Assembly: GCF_020523605.1 (NCBI RefSeq)
Contig: NZ_JAJAQI010000035.1
Span: 1 to 64,000 of the forward strand
Direction of reading: 5' to 3'
DNA: 64,000 bases
DNA from: Roseicella aerolata
Lineage (GTDB): Bacteria > Pseudomonadota > Alphaproteobacteria > Acetobacterales > Acetobacteraceae
The notes under the pieces are model-generated. The model was not told where the DNA came from and did not search any database. It was given only the letters and a program-made list of their open reading frames with translations. Below, in pieces: positions 43,418-52,051 of this stretch. Made by a program: the position numbers and the translations under genes. The stretch's first letter is position 1, and each line of letters opens with the position of its first letter.

Positions 43418-44065
43418 TCAGTCGCGGTCGGGGTAGTCCCGCCCCGGCCGCGGCTTGTAGGCGGGCAGCGACCAGCCGCGGGCGATCGCCACGGCGCGGA
43501 TGGAAAAGGCGACGGCCATGCCCGCCAGCAGCGCCGGGTCGCGCCACACCCCCTGCATGCGCAACCCGACGAAGACCGCGGCGCCCGCCAGCGCGGCGAG
43601 GGCATAGATCTCCTTGCGCAGCAGCAGCGGGACCTCGGCGCAGAGCACGTCGCGCACCACGCCGCCGAAGGTGGCGGTGACGACGCCGAGCAGCACCGCC
43701 GCCCAGGGGGTGGCGCCTGACAGCAGTGCGATCTCGGCGCCCAGCACGGCAAACAGGGCAAGGCCGACCGCATCGGCCCAGAGCAGGGCGCGGAACCGGC
43801 TCTCCACCCGGTGGGCGGTGAAGAAGATCAGCAGGGCGACGCTGCCGGCGACCGCCAGCCAGACGGGGTCGCGCAGCCAGAAGGGCGGAATGCGGCCGAG
43901 CAGCAGGTCCCGCAGCGTGCCGCCGCCGAAGCCGGTGACGGCGGCAACCAGGACGAAGCCCACGGCGTCCATCCGCTTGCGCGAGGCGACGAGCGCCCCC
44001 GAGGCGGCAAAGACCGCGATGCCGGCGATGTCCAGCCAGCGCAGCAGGGCGTCAAAGGCCGTCAT
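43418..44065 (-). CDS. TRIC-family channel / UPF0126 membrane protein
   Basis: 215 aa with two repeated UPF0126 halves and seven probable helices. Repeat signatures GFGGGTLRDLLLGRIPPFWL and TFGGVVRDVLCAEVPLLLRK carry the GGxxRD motif of trimeric intracellular cation channels; bacterial members conduct K+ or Na+. It sits between two transporter genes and shows no operon partner by overlap (27-base gap to MFS). Confidence 0.9.
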   Translation of the reverse strand: MTAFDALLRWLDIAGIAVFAASGALVASRKRMDAVGFVLVAAVTGFGGGTLRDLLLGRIPPFWLRDPVWLAVAGSVALLIFFTAHRVESRFRALLWADAVGLALFAVLGAEIALLSGATPWAAVLLGVVTATFGGVVRDVLCAEVPLLLRKEIYALAALAGAAVFVGLRMQGVWRDPALLAGMAVAFSIRAVAIARGWSLPAYKPRPGRDYPDRD

Positions 44066-44092
44066 GTCACCCTGCCACCCCCGCCGGATGCC

Positions 44093-45337
44093 CTATTCGG
44101 CCGGCATCGTGCGCGGGGCGCGCAGCGTCCGCGCCGAGCCCTGCGCGCCCCCCGCGCAGAGCAGCGACAGGCCGAGGAAGCCCGCGATCACCGGCAGCAC
44201 GAGGCCCGGATAGCCGAAATCGATCAGCAGGCCGAGCGGCACCGGGGTGATGGCGCCGCCGAGCGGCAGGCCGGCGGAGACGAAGCCGAAGACCTTGCCG
44301 ATCTGCCCCGGCGGGCAGGCATCCTTCAGCATGACATCGCGCGGTGTGCGGGAAGTGCCGAGCGCGAGGCCCGCCAGCACCGCGACCACCGGCAGCACCG
44401 CCTCCGGCAGCGGCACCAGGCCGGGGACCAGCAGCAGCGCCATGGCGGCCAGAGTCAGCGCGGTGACCATGCCGAGCAGGTTGCGCTGGCTCTTGTCGGC
44501 GATCCAGCCGCCGACCAGCGTGCCGCCCGTCGCGCCCATCATGTAGCCGGTGAGCGCGGCCGAGGCGACCAGCACCGGCGTGCCCCAGAGCTTGCCGAGC
44601 ACCGTCACCAGCCAGGACTGCACACCGGAGCCGGCCATGGCGCTGAGCAGGAAGAAGGCGAAGAAGAGCAGCATGGGCCGGCTCAGCAGCAATTCCCGCC
44701 CGCCGGGGCCGTCCTCCTTCGCCTTCGGCCTGGCCTGGTCGTGCAGCACCCGGCTCTGCAGCAGGATGGCCGCGACCACGGGAATGCCGAGCAGGCCGAC
44801 CGTGAGCAGCGCCATGCGCCAGTCCATCACCGTCAGCATCAGGGCGATGGCGGGCGGGGCGAGGGCGAAGCCGAGATTGCCGGTGAAGGTGTGCAGGGCG
44901 AAGGCGCGGCCCATGAAGCCCTTGCTGATGGAACCCGCCATGATGGCGTAGTCGGCCGGATGGATGACGCTGTTGCCGATGCCAGACAGCACGGCGAGCA
45001 GCACGATCGCCCAGAAACCCGGCGCGAAGGCCATGGCGGCGATCGAGAGCGCCATGAGCAGCGTGCCGCCGACCAGGAAGGGCCGCGCGCCCCAGCGATC
45101 CACCCAGAACCCCACCGGCGTCTGCAGCAGGGCGGTGGTCGCGCTCATCAGCGCGACGGAGAGGCCGAGGGTCGCGTAGGAGACGTCGAATTCCTGCCGC
45201 CAGACCAGGAAGAGCGGCGGCAGGCAGAGCATGTAGAAATGCGAGAGGAAATGGCCGGTGCCGATCAGCGCGCAGATGCGGGCGTCGCGGCCGGGGGACG
45301 GCTCTGGCGGCATGCCGGGCGGGGCTCCAGGGACCAT
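44093..45337 (-). CDS. MFS transporter
   Basis: 414 aa with 12 likely membrane helices in two halves. The loop 2-3 motif reads GFWVDRWGARPFLVGG and the second half has GGWIADKSQRNLLG. Helix features include HPADYAIMAGSISKGFMGRA and FTGNLGFALAPPAIAL, resembling the fosmidomycin-resistance/YnfM type of efflux proteins. ATG 45337 gives a 16-residue tail; ATG 45313 is also possible. Directly downstream of the LysR gene on the same strand, which makes LysR its likely regulator. The substrate is unknown. Confidence 0.87.
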   Translation of the reverse strand: MVPGAPPGMPPEPSPGRDARICALIGTGHFLSHFYMLCLPPLFLVWRQEFDVSYATLGLSVALMSATTALLQTPVGFWVDRWGARPFLVGGTLLMALSIAAMAFAPGFWAIVLLAVLSGIGNSVIHPADYAIMAGSISKGFMGRAFALHTFTGNLGFALAPPAIALMLTVMDWRMALLTVGLLGIPVVAAILLQSRVLHDQARPKAKEDGPGGRELLLSRPMLLFFAFFLLSAMAGSGVQSWLVTVLGKLWGTPVLVASAALTGYMMGATGGTLVGGWIADKSQRNLLGMVTALTLAAMALLLVPGLVPLPEAVLPVVAVLAGLALGTSRTPRDVMLKDACPPGQIGKVFGFVSAGLPLGGAITPVPLGLLIDFGYPGLVLPVIAGFLGLSLLCAGGAQGSARTLRAPRTMPAE

Positions 45338-45413
45338 GGAGCAGCAAACCTGCGCCGGGGGGCGGCCGGGGTCAATCTGCGGGCGGGCAGGCCGGCGGCG
45401 GCATGTCCAGGGC

Positions 45414-46301
45414 TCAGGCCGCCGTTGCCATGTCGGGGCCCGAGAGGCTCTCCCGCAGGAAGCGCACCAGCGGTTCGGCCAGCGGGTTCTGCCCGGCCGT
45501 GTCGCCGAACAGGCACATCTCCACGGTGCCGAGCGGGGGCAGGCCGGGTACCTCCACGAGGCCGGGCGGCAGGCCGTGCCGGCCCATCACCGTCAGCGCG
45601 AAGCCGGCCTGCGCTGCCGCGGCGACGCCGAGCAGGCTGGCGGAGGTATAGACCACCTCGAAGGCCATCCCGGCGCGCGCCAGCGCCGCCAGCGCCCGGT
45701 CGCGGAGCATGCAACCCGGCGGCAGCATGGCGAGCGGCAGGGGCCGCCCCTCCGGCGCCTGCCAGTCGGGGGCGGCGACCCAGACCACCGCCTCGGTCCA
45801 GATCGGCCGGCCCTCCGTTTCGCCATCGCGCCGCTTGCCGAGGACGAGGTCGAGCGCGCCCTTCTCCTGCGCCGCGCGCAATTCGTGGCTGCGGCCAACC
45901 TCCACCTCCAGCCGCACCTCCGGCCAGGTGCGGGCGAAGCGGGCGAGCAGGGGGGCGAGGTTGCGCGGCACGAAATGGTCGGCGACGCCGAGCCGGAAGC
46001 GCCCGGCGACCGGCGGCGCCACCAGGCGGCGCACCGCCTCGTCGTTCAGGGCCAGGATGCGGCGGGCATAGGCGAGCAGGGTCTCGCCATCCCGGGTCAG
46101 GGCGATGGCGCGGCTGGTGCGCTCGAAGACCCGGCGCTGTACCAGATCCTCCAGCCGCTTCACCTTCAGGCTGACGGCGGATTGCGTCAGGCCGAGCGCC
46201 TGGCCCGCGGCGGTGAAGCCGCCGCGCTCCGCGACGGTGACGAAGCAGCGGAGCAGGTCGAGATCGAGATCGGGAATGCGCATGGCATGAGAATCGGTCA
46301 T
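45414..46301 (-). CDS. LysR-family transcriptional regulator
   Basis: 295 aa from ATG 46301 (alternatives: ATG 46283 or GTG 46325). N-terminal winged HTH: DLDLLRCFVTVAERGGFTAA then AGQALGLTQSAVSLKVKRLE; then the effector domain (RFRLGVADHFVPRNLAPLLA, VAAPDWQAPEG) with the two-lobed periplasmic-binding fold. It is preceded by DUF2076 and followed by MFS on the same strand. A 13-bp inverted repeat overlaps both ATG start codons, so translational control or autoregulation is possible. Confidence 0.9.
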   Translation of the reverse strand: MTDSHAMRIPDLDLDLLRCFVTVAERGGFTAAGQALGLTQSAVSLKVKRLEDLVQRRVFERTSRAIALTRDGETLLAYARRILALNDEAVRRLVAPPVAGRFRLGVADHFVPRNLAPLLARFARTWPEVRLEVEVGRSHELRAAQEKGALDLVLGKRRDGETEGRPIWTEAVVWVAAPDWQAPEGRPLPLAMLPPGCMLRDRALAALARAGMAFEVVYTSASLLGVAAAAQAGFALTVMGRHGLPPGLVEVPGLPPLGTVEMCLFGDTAGQNPLAEPLVRFLRESLSGPDMATAA

Positions 46302-46310
46302 GCCATGCGC
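46278..46310. promoter_or_regulatory. 13-bp inverted repeat spanning the LysR start codons
   Basis: Perfect arms GCGCATGGCATGA (46278-46290) and TCATGCCATGCGC (46298-46310) with a 7-base spacer. Both candidate ATGs (46283 and 46301, minus strand) lie inside the arms. It could be an operator or an mRNA hairpin that hides the start. Confidence 0.6.
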
Positions 46311-46345
46311 CGTTTCAATGAGCACCCATCATGGACGGGCGAGGC

Positions 46346-47110
46346 TCACAGCTCCTCGTCGTAGCCGCCCTCGGCATCGTCATAGCCGGCATTGCCGGTG
46401 TCGTAGCCGCCCGAGGCGTCGTCCTGCGGGGCATAGGCATCCTGCCCGCCGCCGCCCCAGCCCTGATCGGCCGCGGCCGCGCCCGGATCGGTCCAGGCTG
46501 AGGAGGTCGGCACCGCCTCCTGCCCGAAGCCGCCGCCCTCCGAGAAGCCCGCGGCCTGGGCCGCGCCGCCGCCCGAAAAGGCGTTCATCAGCATGTTGCC
46601 CAGCACCATGCCGCCGGCAACGCCGGCCGCGGTCATCACCGCCGTGCCCAGGAAGCCGGAGCCGCCACGCTGCTGCTGCAGCATTCCCGGATTGTAGCCC
46701 GGCGGGTAGACAGGCTGCGGGGGCGGGGCCATGCGGGGCTGCGGCCGGGCGCCGCCACCGAACATGCCGCCGAACAGGCCACCCTTGGATTGCTGCGCCG
46801 CCTCGGCCTGCGTCCGGGCGTTCTCCACCTCCCACTCCAGCTGCCGGATGCGGTTCTGCGCCTCGACCAGCGCGGCCTCCTGCACGAAGGCCGTCTGGGT
46901 GATGCGGTAGCGCGCCTCCGGATGGCGGGCGAAGAGATCGGCGATCAGCGCATCGGCCTCCCGGTCCACCGGCGGCAGGTTCGGCCGCGCCTGGGTGGCG
47001 GGGACGCTGCCTCCCATGCCGCCCCAGGGGCTGGCGGGGGCCTGGGCAGGGGCGGCGCCGGCGACGCGCTCCACATACTGGGTGATGATCCGGCGCTCTT
47101 CGTCGTTCAT
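46346..47110 (-). CDS. DUF2076 domain protein (periplasmic/ligand-binding type)
   Basis: 254 aa. The DUF2076 start (MNDEERRIITQYVERVA) is followed by ADALIADLFARHPEARYRI with the helix QEAALVEAQNRIRQLEWEVE, then a Gly-rich section, a putative hydrophobic helix (about 157-180; FLGTAVMTAAGVAGGMVLGN) and a Gly/Asp/Tyr-rich tail ending GGYDEEL. The family is often linked to ligand-binding or stress functions, but no activity is established. ATG 47110 has AAAGGA upstream. Confidence 0.87.
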   Translation of the reverse strand: MNDEERRIITQYVERVAGAAPAQAPASPWGGMGGSVPATQARPNLPPVDREADALIADLFARHPEARYRITQTAFVQEAALVEAQNRIRQLEWEVENARTQAEAAQQSKGGLFGGMFGGGARPQPRMAPPPQPVYPPGYNPGMLQQQRGGSGFLGTAVMTAAGVAGGMVLGNMLMNAFSGGGAAQAAGFSEGGGFGQEAVPTSSAWTDPGAAAADQGWGGGGQDAYAPQDDASGGYDTGNAGYDDAEGGYDEEL

Positions 47111-47236
47111 GGGTCCTTTGTCTCCCGTGGGCCCTGCCGGCGGTGCGCGAATCGCGAGTCCGCTCCCGGGCTCTGCGCCGGGCAGGTGGCCCGGATGGCT
47201 GGGGCTTTCAAGCCATCCGGGCAGCAAAGATGAACG

Positions 47237-47662
47237 TCAGGCAATCTTTCCCGGCAGGCCCAGCCGGCGCCATTCGATCACCGGGCACCGGTCCTGGACG
47301 AAGCGGATCCCGGCGGCGCGGGCCCGTGCGCCGGCGGCATCATCGATGACGCCAAGCTGCAGCCAGACGGTCCGGGCGCCGAGGCGGATCGCCTCATCCA
47401 CCACCGCGCCGGCATCCTGGCTGCGGCGGAAGACATCCACCATGTCGAGCGGCCCGGCCTCCTCGAGCCGCGCGACGACGGAGGCGCCGTGCAGGGTGCG
47501 GCCGGCGATGCCAGGATTGACCGGCGTGATGGCATAGCCGCGGTCGACGAGGAAGCGGGCGACACCGAAGCTTGGCCGGTCCGGCCGGTCGGAGGCACCG
47601 ACCACGGCGATGCGTCGGGTGGTCAGCAGGATGTCACGGATCGATTCGTCGGTCTCGGTCAT
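47237..47662 (-). CDS. CoA-binding protein (YccU-type)
   Basis: 141 aa, CoA_binding_2 Rossmann fold: IAVVGASDRPDRPSFGVARF, the segment YAITPVNPGIAGRTLHG, MVDVFRRSQDAGAVVDEAI and WLQLGVIDDAAGARARAAGI, ending with CPVIEW. Such proteins bind CoA and are of unknown function. The start at ATG 47662 has AGGAAG. A tRNA gene lies 229 bases upstream on the other strand. Confidence 0.88.
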   Translation of the reverse strand: MTETDESIRDILLTTRRIAVVGASDRPDRPSFGVARFLVDRGYAITPVNPGIAGRTLHGASVVARLEEAGPLDMVDVFRRSQDAGAVVDEAIRLGARTVWLQLGVIDDAAGARARAAGIRFVQDRCPVIEWRRLGLPGKIA

Positions 47663-47891
47663 CAGGGGCTTCCTGGGGCGGTGGGGGCGGCGGCGCCTGC
47701 CGTGTGGGGATCAACACGCTGTCCGCGGACCCGTTCTCCCGCGGCATCTTGCCACAGGCGCATCGCCCGGCCAGGGCGCTTCCGAATGCCGGTCTCGCGC
47801 GATGGAGTTCGCGGTGCGCGGCCTGGGTTGGCGCATCGGATGAGAGCCGGGTTCTTGCCAGCGGCCGCATCTCCCGCCATCACTCCGGCAT

Positions 47892-47964
47892 GGGCCTGTA
47901 GCTCAATGGTCAGAGCGGACCGCTCATAACGGTTTGGTTGCAGGTTCGAGTCCTGCCGGGCCCA
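47892..47964 (+). tRNA. tRNA-Ile(CAT), lysidine type
   Basis: 73-base cloverleaf. Acceptor stem GGGCCTG pairs with CGGGCCC, discriminator A at 47964. D-arm TAGCTCAATGGTCAGAGC, anticodon stem-loop GACCG-CTCATAA-CGGTT (anticodon CAT), variable TTGGT and T-arm GCAGG-TTCGAGT-CCTGC. The CAT anticodon with loop CTCATAA and a GG-start resembles Ile2 (decoded as AUA after lysidine modification) rather than elongator Met. CCA is not encoded. Spurious open frames cross it on the other strand. Confidence 0.85.
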
Positions 47965-48077
47965 TTCCGCCATATGTCAATAGAGCGGGACCGGGGGCAG
48001 CTTCGGTGCGCCTCCGGCGTTGATATGGTATCCGGCGCGATCCGATCCGCCGGGCCCTCGAACGCCGAGCCCGACCG

Positions 48078-48791
48078 ATGCCCATGCCAGCCTTCCGTCA
48101 GCGCACCGCCTGGCCAAGGGCGGCGCCATGGGGGCCGGGTTTCCTGGCGGATATCCCGGGCGAGACGCGGCCCGAGCGGATCGCCGATGCCGCCGTGCAT
48201 ATTTTGGGCCTCGCCGCCGCGCTCATCGCCTGTGTCGTGCTGGTGGCGACGCTGCCTCCCAACGCCGGGCCTTGGCGGATCATCGCCCTTCTCGTCTACG
48301 CCGCCGGGCTGCTGACCATGCTCGGCTGCTCGGCCGTCTACAACATGTCGAGCGAGGGCGAGCAGCGGGCGCTGCTGCAGCGGCTCGACCACTCGGCGAT
48401 CTTCGCGATGATCGCCGGGACCTATACGCCGGTTGCCGGCATCGGCATCGGCGGCTCCTGGGGCCTGGGGCTCCTGGGGCTGGTCTGGACCGGGGCGCTC
48501 GGCGGCGCGGCGTTGAAGCTCTGGGCGCCGGCGCGGATCGAGCGCGTCTCGCTGCTGATCTACCTGGCGCTGGGCTGGGCGGGGATCGCGGCCTTCGACC
48601 CGTTGCTGCGCTCGCTCTCGACCTGGGACCTACTGATGCTGCTGGCGGGCGGGCTGATCTACAGCCTCGGCGTGCTGTTTCACCTCGCGGAGCGGCTGCC
48701 CTACCACTACGCGCTGTGGCATGCCTGCGTCGTGGTGGCCGCGGCCTGCCACTATCTGGTGGTGCTCGACCTCGCGCGGATGGCGGGGTGA
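48078..48791 (+). CDS. Hemolysin III family membrane protein (PAQR-like)
   Basis: 237 aa with seven hydrophobic segments. HlyIII hallmarks: CSAVYNMSSEGEQ, RLDHSAIFAMIAGTYTPVA, LFHLAERLPYHYALWHACVV and AACHYLVVL; the Ser, Asp and His residues form the PAQR metal site. Inner-membrane protein; bacterial members are of unclear activity. ATG 48078 or 48084; no strong ribosome site. Confidence 0.88.
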   Translation: MPMPAFRQRTAWPRAAPWGPGFLADIPGETRPERIADAAVHILGLAAALIACVVLVATLPPNAGPWRIIALLVYAAGLLTMLGCSAVYNMSSEGEQRALLQRLDHSAIFAMIAGTYTPVAGIGIGGSWGLGLLGLVWTGALGGAALKLWAPARIERVSLLIYLALGWAGIAAFDPLLRSLSTWDLLMLLAGGLIYSLGVLFHLAERLPYHYALWHACVVVAAACHYLVVLDLARMAG

Positions 48792-48821
48792 CGCGCCGCG
48801 CGTCACCCCGGCCAGCAAGCC

Positions 48822-50468
48822 TCAGTCGCTCAGCACGAAGCCCTCATACCCCTTCGCTGCGACATCGGCGCAGATCTGCCGGTAGCGCGCCATGCCGCCG
48901 GCATAGGGCATGAAGACCCGCGGCTTGCCCGGGACATTGGCGCCCAGATACCAGGAATGCCCGGCCTGCGGCAGCAGGGTGGCGTGCGCCGCCTCGTTCA
49001 CATGCTCCACCCAGCGGTCCACCGCCTCGGGCGCCGGCTCCAGCCGCGCGATGCCTTTGGCGCGCAGATGCGCGATGCAGTCGGCGATCCACTCGGCATG
49101 CTGCTCGATGGCGATCGGCATATTGCAGAGCACCGAGGGGCTGCCCGGCCCGGTGATGGTGAACATGTTGGGGAAGCCCGCCACCTGCAGGCCGAGATAG
49201 GTGCGGGGGCCCGCCGCCCAGGCCTCGCTCAGCGGCAGGCCGTCCCGGCCAGTGATGCCGAGGCGCAGCAGCGGCCCCGTCATGGCATCGAAGCCTGTCG
49301 CGAAGACGATGATGTCGAGCTCGACCTCCGTCCCGTCGCGAAGCTGGGCACCCTTCGGCGTGATGCGCTCGATCGGGTTGGAGCGCACATCCACCAGCGA
49401 GACGTTGTCGCGGTTGTAGGCCTCGAAATATTCGGTGTCGATCGGCGGGCGCTTGGCGGCGTAGGGGTGGTCGATATCGGCCAGCTTCGCCGCGGTCTCC
49501 GGATCCTTGACGATCTCGCGAATTTTGGCCCTGAGGAATTCGGCGGCCGTGTCGTTCGCCTCCTTGTCGATCAGGAGGTCGCGGAAGGTGGCGCGGAATT
49601 GCAGCCCGCCCTTCTCCCAGGCGGCCTCATAGAGCGTTCGCCGCTCTTCCGCCGAGACGTCCCAGCAGGACCGGTCGGAGATGACGAAGGGATGGCCGTT
49701 CGGCGTGGAGTGCATCACCTCCCGGATCGTCCGGTAGTTCTCCTTCGTCCAGGCCTTGAAGTCATCGGAGAGGGGGCCGTTGCGGGCCGGCACGCTGTAG
49801 TTGGCGGTGCGCTGGAAGACGGTCAGGTGCTTGGCCTGCGCGGCGATGACGGGGACGGCCTGGATGCCCGTGGAACCCGTCCCGATCTGGCCGACGCGCA
49901 AGCCGGAAAAATCCACGCCCTCATGCGGCCACTGGCCGGTGTGGTACCAGTGGCCCTGGAAGCTCTCCAGCCCCGGGATCTTCGGGACATTGGCGGTGGA
50001 GAGGCAGCCGACCGCAGTGATGAGGTAGGTCGCGGCCAGCGTTTCTCCGCCTTCGGTCGTGACCTGCCACCGGTTCGCCACCGCATCGTAGCGGCAGGCG
50101 GTGACGCGGGTGTTGAAGCCGATGTCGCGCTTCAGGTCGAGCTTGTCGGCCACCCAGTTCAGGTAGCGCATGATTTCCGGCTGTTCCGGGTAGCGCTCGG
50201 TCCACTCCCATTCCTTGTAGAGGTCCTCGGAGAAGGAGAAGCAGTAGGAATGGCTCTCGGAATCGCAGCGGGCTCCGGGATAGCGGTTCCAGTACCAGGT
50301 GCCGCCGACGCCATCTGCCTGCTCCAGCACGCGCACGGACAGGCCCAGCCGGTCCCGCAGCAGATGCAGCTGGTACAGGCCGGAGAAGCCGGCGCCGATG
50401 ACGATGGCGTCGAATTCCGCGGTCCCGGTCGCCTGGCGCGGCGCTTCCCGGGTGATGGTGTCGGGCAT
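48822..50468 (-). CDS. Baeyer-Villiger monooxygenase-type flavoprotein
   Basis: 548 aa, typical of cyclohexanone monooxygenase-like enzymes. FAD Rossmann motif VIGAGFSGLYQLHLLRDRLG, fingerprint FQGHWYHTGQWP (BVMO consensus FxGxxxHTxxWP), and NADPH Rossmann GTGSTGIQAV. Other family segments: GGTWYWNRYPGARCDSESHS and the late GPGSPSVLCNMP. It inserts an O atom next to a ketone using NADPH and O2. ATG 50468 follows AAGGAGG; the longer frame from 50537 is without support. Close to LLM and lactone-handling genes. Confidence 0.92.
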   Translation of the reverse strand: MPDTITREAPRQATGTAEFDAIVIGAGFSGLYQLHLLRDRLGLSVRVLEQADGVGGTWYWNRYPGARCDSESHSYCFSFSEDLYKEWEWTERYPEQPEIMRYLNWVADKLDLKRDIGFNTRVTACRYDAVANRWQVTTEGGETLAATYLITAVGCLSTANVPKIPGLESFQGHWYHTGQWPHEGVDFSGLRVGQIGTGSTGIQAVPVIAAQAKHLTVFQRTANYSVPARNGPLSDDFKAWTKENYRTIREVMHSTPNGHPFVISDRSCWDVSAEERRTLYEAAWEKGGLQFRATFRDLLIDKEANDTAAEFLRAKIREIVKDPETAAKLADIDHPYAAKRPPIDTEYFEAYNRDNVSLVDVRSNPIERITPKGAQLRDGTEVELDIIVFATGFDAMTGPLLRLGITGRDGLPLSEAWAAGPRTYLGLQVAGFPNMFTITGPGSPSVLCNMPIAIEQHAEWIADCIAHLRAKGIARLEPAPEAVDRWVEHVNEAAHATLLPQAGHSWYLGANVPGKPRVFMPYAGGMARYRQICADVAAKGYEGFVLSD

Positions 50469-50988
50469 CGGGTTCGTGTCCTCCTTCGTGTTGCGGCGGA
50501 GGCTAGCAGCACCGGCGCCGGGCCGCACCCCCTTCAAGGGCGGTCGCCCGACTTATCGGGTGGTATCGCCCCCCCTCCATGACCATGCCGTGGTCCTGAA
50601 AGGATTGTTTTTCTACTCAAGATCGACAAACAGCGGCCTCCGTCACCTGTCGGTCAGCATGGCGAAGGGCGTGTCCCGCCCGCGGATATGCAGGCGCGGG
50701 ATGCCGGTGCGGCGGTGGCAGCGCATCCACCCATCACCTCACCGACGCTGCCGATACCGGAACGCGGCATGTCCAGATGGTGCGGCACCGCCATGCCGCG
50801 CGGGTTGGTGACCGGCCGCAAGGGGGCATTCCAGCCGAGGATCGCCGCGACGCCCCATGCCGCGCCATGGGGCAGGGCAGATCGCGGACAGGCCGCCATG
50901 GCGGGGTCGCCCATCGAAGCCTTCCCTTCCGCCCCCGTTCTCCCCACCATGGGGTGCCAGGAAGGCCAGATGTCCGAGGGAGCCAGGC
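50469..50988. other. 520-base region between BVMO and LLM genes
   Basis: Divergent control region for BVMO (minus) and LLM (plus). An AT-richer patch at about 50598-50640 is a likely promoter zone. A minus-strand frame at 50654-50950 (98 codons) contains coherent-looking residues (AAILGWNAPLRPVTNPRG) but lacks a ribosome site and known family; it may be a decayed gene fragment. A 13-base word GCAGATCGCGGAC near 50876 matches the start of the compound repeat, possibly by chance. Confidence 0.35.
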
Positions 50989-51978
50989 ATGCGGTTCGGA
51001 CTGTTCGGGGGCGCCCGGACTAGGCGCAGCATTGGCATCGAGGATAGCCAGGATTATCAGGACTTCATCGATTATGTGATGGAGGCCGACAGGCTCGGCT
51101 TCCGGCACATCTTCGTGGTGGAGCACCACGCGACCGGCCAGGGCCAGGTTTCGGCCTCCATGACCCTCCTGGCCTATCTGGCCGCGAAGACGACGCATAT
51201 CCGCCTGGGCACCGCCGTGGTGGTGCTGCCCTGGCACAACCCGGTGCTGGTGGCGGAGCAGGCCGCGACGCTCGACCTGCTGAGCGGCGGGCGCTTCGAT
51301 TTCGGCATCGGCAAGGGTTACCGCAGGGCGGAGTTCGACGCCTTCTGCATACCCATGGAGGAGGCGGGCGAGCGCTTCGACGAGGCGATCGCGGTCATCC
51401 GCAAGGCCTGGACCTCGGAGGAGCGCTTCTCCCACCACGGCAAGCGCTGGCATTACGAGCACATGCTGGTGGAGCCGGCACCGCTGCAGCGGCCGCATCC
51501 GCCGCTCTGGCTCGCCGCCGGCAGCCCGGAGAGCATCCGCCGCGCGGCACGGGAGGGGTACAACCTGCTGCTGGACCAGCTCGCCTCCATCGAACAGATC
51601 GGCGAGCGCATTGCCCTGTACAGGGCGGAGTGCGAGGCGGCGGGGCGCCTCTATCAGCCGGACATGGTCGGCACGGCCCGCGCGCTGCAGATGATCCATT
51701 CCGAGGCAGAGCGCCAGGCGGCCTATGAGACGCGGAGGCGGGTTGTCGGCGTGATCGGGGATCTGGCGCGCGGCAGGCTGGCCGAGCGGGTGGAGGAGGA
51801 CACCGCGCCGCTGCTCGGCACGCCGGCGGAGATCATCACCCGGCTCAAGGCGCTTGAGGCGGTGGGCGCGACCAACATCCTGCTGATCGATCCCAGCGCC
51901 TCCGTCGCCAGGCTGCGCGCCTTCGCCGAGGAGGTGATGCCGGCCTTCGCGCCGGGGCAGCAGGCCGCCGCCGAGTAG
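50989..51978 (+). CDS. LLM-class flavin-dependent oxidoreductase (bacterial luciferase-like)
   Basis: 329 aa TIM-barrel LLM protein. Features: DFIDYVMEADRLGFRHIFVV, EHHATGQGQ, IRLGTAVVVLPWHNPVLVAE, ATLDLLSGGRFDFGIGKGYR and RAEFDAF. It uses FMNH2 or reduced F420-type flavin; substrate unknown. ATG 50989 has GAGGGAG before it. A CMD-family gene follows (73 bases), the pair being one transcription unit. Confidence 0.9.
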   Translation: MRFGLFGGARTRRSIGIEDSQDYQDFIDYVMEADRLGFRHIFVVEHHATGQGQVSASMTLLAYLAAKTTHIRLGTAVVVLPWHNPVLVAEQAATLDLLSGGRFDFGIGKGYRRAEFDAFCIPMEEAGERFDEAIAVIRKAWTSEERFSHHGKRWHYEHMLVEPAPLQRPHPPLWLAAGSPESIRRAAREGYNLLLDQLASIEQIGERIALYRAECEAAGRLYQPDMVGTARALQMIHSEAERQAAYETRRRVVGVIGDLARGRLAERVEEDTAPLLGTPAEIITRLKALEAVGATNILLIDPSASVARLRAFAEEVMPAFAPGQQAAAE

Positions 51979-52051
51979 TGGCGCCGCCTGGACAGGATGC
52001 GGCCCGCACCGCAGGGTGCGGATCATTCATGCCTGGAGGGAGGAAAACGCC

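Noticed and set aside
43811-46174. A 787-codon plus-strand open frame opposite the TRIC, MFS and LysR genes
   Set aside because: It is antisense to three well-supported genes, is Arg/Gly/Ala/His-rich in the manner of high-GC shadow frames and has no recognisable domain.
47662-47973. A 103-codon minus-strand frame beginning MAEWARQDSNLQP
   Set aside because: The opening is the antisense translation of the tRNA-Ile gene (the RQDSNLQP pattern is typical of such false proteins).
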